From the NCBI GenBank assembly GCA_964348455.1, contig CAYGCQ010000011.1, forward strand, positions 1 to 38,281: a DNA stretch of 38,281 nt. Direction: 5' to 3'. This stretch comes from UBA10133 sp964348455 (GTDB lineage: Bacteria; Patescibacteriota; Microgenomatia; UBA1400; MFAQ01). The notes under the pieces are model-generated. The model did no database searches. It was given only the letters and a program-made list of their open reading frames with translations, and was not told where the DNA came from. This document shows, piece after piece, positions 37,248 through 38,281 of this stretch. The number at the start of each line of letters is the position of its first letter. Position 1 is the stretch's first letter. Position numbers and translations under genes: made by a program.

Positions 37248-37249
37248 CA
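37192..37249. repeat. Dispersed palindromic element, copy C
   Basis: TGTCATCCCGACC at the left and GCTCGGGATGACA at the right form terminal inverted repeats around AGTGGAGGGATCCCTCGACT. It is complete. The same 20-bp interior is in copy A (20928-20985). Confidence 0.78.
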
Positions 37250-37349
37250 CTACCCTCAAGTACTCCAGAGTTCCATCATTGTGAACCTCAAAAGTGCTAT
37301 GATTCAGTCCAAGAAGTTCCTTTACATATATTTATTGAATGGAGGTCAA

Positions 37350-37979
37350 ATGGCTCAAAAAAAATCAGTTGCCAAGAAAGAAGTCGTCTCAGAAAAAGCC
37401 GAAGAGATCGTTGAAGTAAATATCGACCTTCTGACTCCCCGGGTTTTTTATCAGCTTCAAAAGGCACTCCAGGCTGAAGGTGTCATTCTCATCGATCTCG
37501 AAACCGGTTGTAATATCGATGGTCAGATAAACTCCCTGGAAGTCGGCATGATCCACCCTAGCTCGCCCAAGAAGGTCAAACACCCCTTTGGCTTCCACAG
37601 TATGATTGCGCGTGTTGAAGTCGAGTATTGCCCGCAAACAGAGATCGATGCCACTCTAGTTCAGTTCCCGGAAGTCCTGACTCCCGAAGAGGCCACTCCT
37701 TTTATGTTCAAGGTTTTTCTGGATAGTGACATTGATCTATGGCTGGAACTAATTGCAGCCATCACGCCACAGTTCGTCATAGAAGGTCCAAATGGCTCTC
37801 TTGCGCCATCTGTTCACTTCTCCATTACCAGCCTCGGAGTAGCAGGTGAAGATAAAGAAAAGATGCTGGAACTCCTCCGCAAGAAGACCCAAAAGTACTC
37901 AAATCAAGACTCTGACCTCGGAGGTGCTGGAGGCCAATTGATTTATCCGAACTTCGATGAGGACTTCGAAGACGACTAA
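37350..37979 (+). CDS. Unrecognised 209-residue acidic protein
   Basis: Start at 37350, set by TGGAGGTCAA; an ATG-like extension further upstream is not needed. A Lys/Glu-rich start (MAQKKSVAKKEVVSEKAEE) leads to mixed alpha/beta sequence (VFYQLQKALQAEGVILIDLE, FMFKVFLDSDIDLWLELIAA) and an acidic end (YPNFDEDFEDD). No signal peptide or membrane helix; no family recognised. An extended -10 (TGCTATGAT, 37295-37303) precedes it. The next gene has its own promoter directly after the stop. Confidence 0.78.
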   Translation: MAQKKSVAKKEVVSEKAEEIVEVNIDLLTPRVFYQLQKALQAEGVILIDLETGCNIDGQINSLEVGMIHPSSPKKVKHPFGFHSMIARVEVEYCPQTEIDATLVQFPEVLTPEEATPFMFKVFLDSDIDLWLELIAAITPQFVIEGPNGSLAPSVHFSITSLGVAGEDKEKMLELLRKKTQKYSNQDSDLGGAGGQLIYPNFDEDFEDD

Positions 37980-38005
37980 ATCGAGCCTAGCCTGTCCCAT
38001 AGTTC

Positions 38006-38034
38006 TTGACATTTAGGCTTATCTGTGGTACTAT
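38006..38034 (+). promoter_or_regulatory. Consensus -35 promoter of the last gene
   Basis: TTGACA (38006-38011), 17 bp, TACTAT (38029-38034), about 46 bp before the ATG at 38081. Confidence 0.68.
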
Positions 38035-38080
38035 AACCCGTAAACTTGAAAATCTATATCCATCCCAGAAGGAGTATGAA

Positions 38081-38281
38081 ATGAACAATTACCAGAAAGC
38101 TCTTGCGATCTATAACCGGGCTGTGGCAACCATGTACAAAATCAGCGCGACTATCACGATCCTCCCCCCCACGATCTTCGTCATCCTGGCCCTGGTCTTT
38201 GCAGGTGTTGTGCCGATTGGCCAGTTCATCTTCGTAACTGGCATCGCGATCGTCGGAGGCTTCCTCTATGCTAGGTACAAC
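38081..38281 (+). CDS. Membrane protein, N-terminal part (runs off the window)
   Basis: 67 residues are visible. A soluble start (MNNYQKALAIYNRAVATMYK) is followed by two hydrophobic helices (about 22-42, ISATITILPPTIFVILALVF, and 46-63, PIGQFIFVTGIAIVGGFLYA). The ATG is set by AGAAGGAGTATGAA and a consensus promoter lies upstream. The frame is still open at the window edge, so size and family cannot be judged. Confidence 0.75.
   Translation, partial: MNNYQKALAIYNRAVATMYKISATITILPPTIFVILALVFAGVVPIGQFIFVTGIAIVGGFLYARYN

Noticed and set aside
1..38281. CRISPR array
   Set aside because: No set of equal-length direct repeats with unique spacers; the repeats seen are palindromic elements or internal coding repeats.

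Overview
The window looks like chromosome from a small-genome uncultured bacterium, most likely a member of the Patescibacteria/CPR (inference). The reasons are many ORFan genes, very few metabolic enzymes, a giant repetitive surface protein, frequent absence of Shine-Dalgarno (SD) sites and many near-leaderless promoters. The genetic code appears standard: TGA is used as a stop and Trp is TGG, read by the tRNA-Trp(CCA) present here. A run of ten N at 31656-31665 marks a scaffold join.

Left part (1-12.5 kb). A short tatA and a secreted SH3-type membrane protein run rightward. They converge, with 4 bp between stops, on a leftward block: a LytR_C-domain membrane protein, a 2,949-residue surface protein (collagen-like stretch, tail-fibre-like beta repeats, a duplicated ADLAE domain) and a small membrane-anchor ORF that may be its frameshifted N-terminus. 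Upstream in the same unit is an unusual regulator that joins an excisionase/MerR-type HTH, a multi-pass membrane domain and a Cache sensor.

Sensory cassette (14.6-19.7 kb, leftward). An NMT1/THI5-type substrate-binding protein, a Cache-HAMP protein without kinase, a Cache-HAMP-PAS histidine kinase and a CheY-like receiver overlap head to tail by 14, 8 and 8 bp. No transporter genes accompany them, so I infer ligand sensing rather than uptake. The neighbouring HTH-membrane-Cache regulator and giant surface protein are plausible outputs.

Middle (19.9-25.5 kb). rpmG, a C39-like cysteine peptidase, an ATP-grasp (D-Ala-D-Ala ligase-like) enzyme, a DUF389 membrane protein, a GNAT acetyltransferase, a coiled-coil protein and tRNA-Trp. 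The tRNA is followed by about 500 bp of nested palindromes that contain direct and inverted copies of the tRNA 3' end.

Right part (25.5-38.3 kb). A train of mostly unrecognised genes, many with their own consensus or extended -10 promoter, strong SD and intrinsic terminator. Among them are a Pol-beta-type nucleotidyltransferase, a Cys/His-rich exported mini-protein, a divergent PRPP synthetase, a phosphoribosyltransferase, a GGQ release-factor-like protein, a RelE-type toxin with its antitoxin, and a coiled-coil protein with two C-terminal membrane helices.

Two initiation modes are visible. One gene set has a -10 box only 6-8 bp from the start codon and no SD; the other has SD-bearing leaders. 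Several short dispersed palindromic elements of the TGTCAT...ATGACA type are scattered between genes, and one lies over the 3' end of a small ORF.
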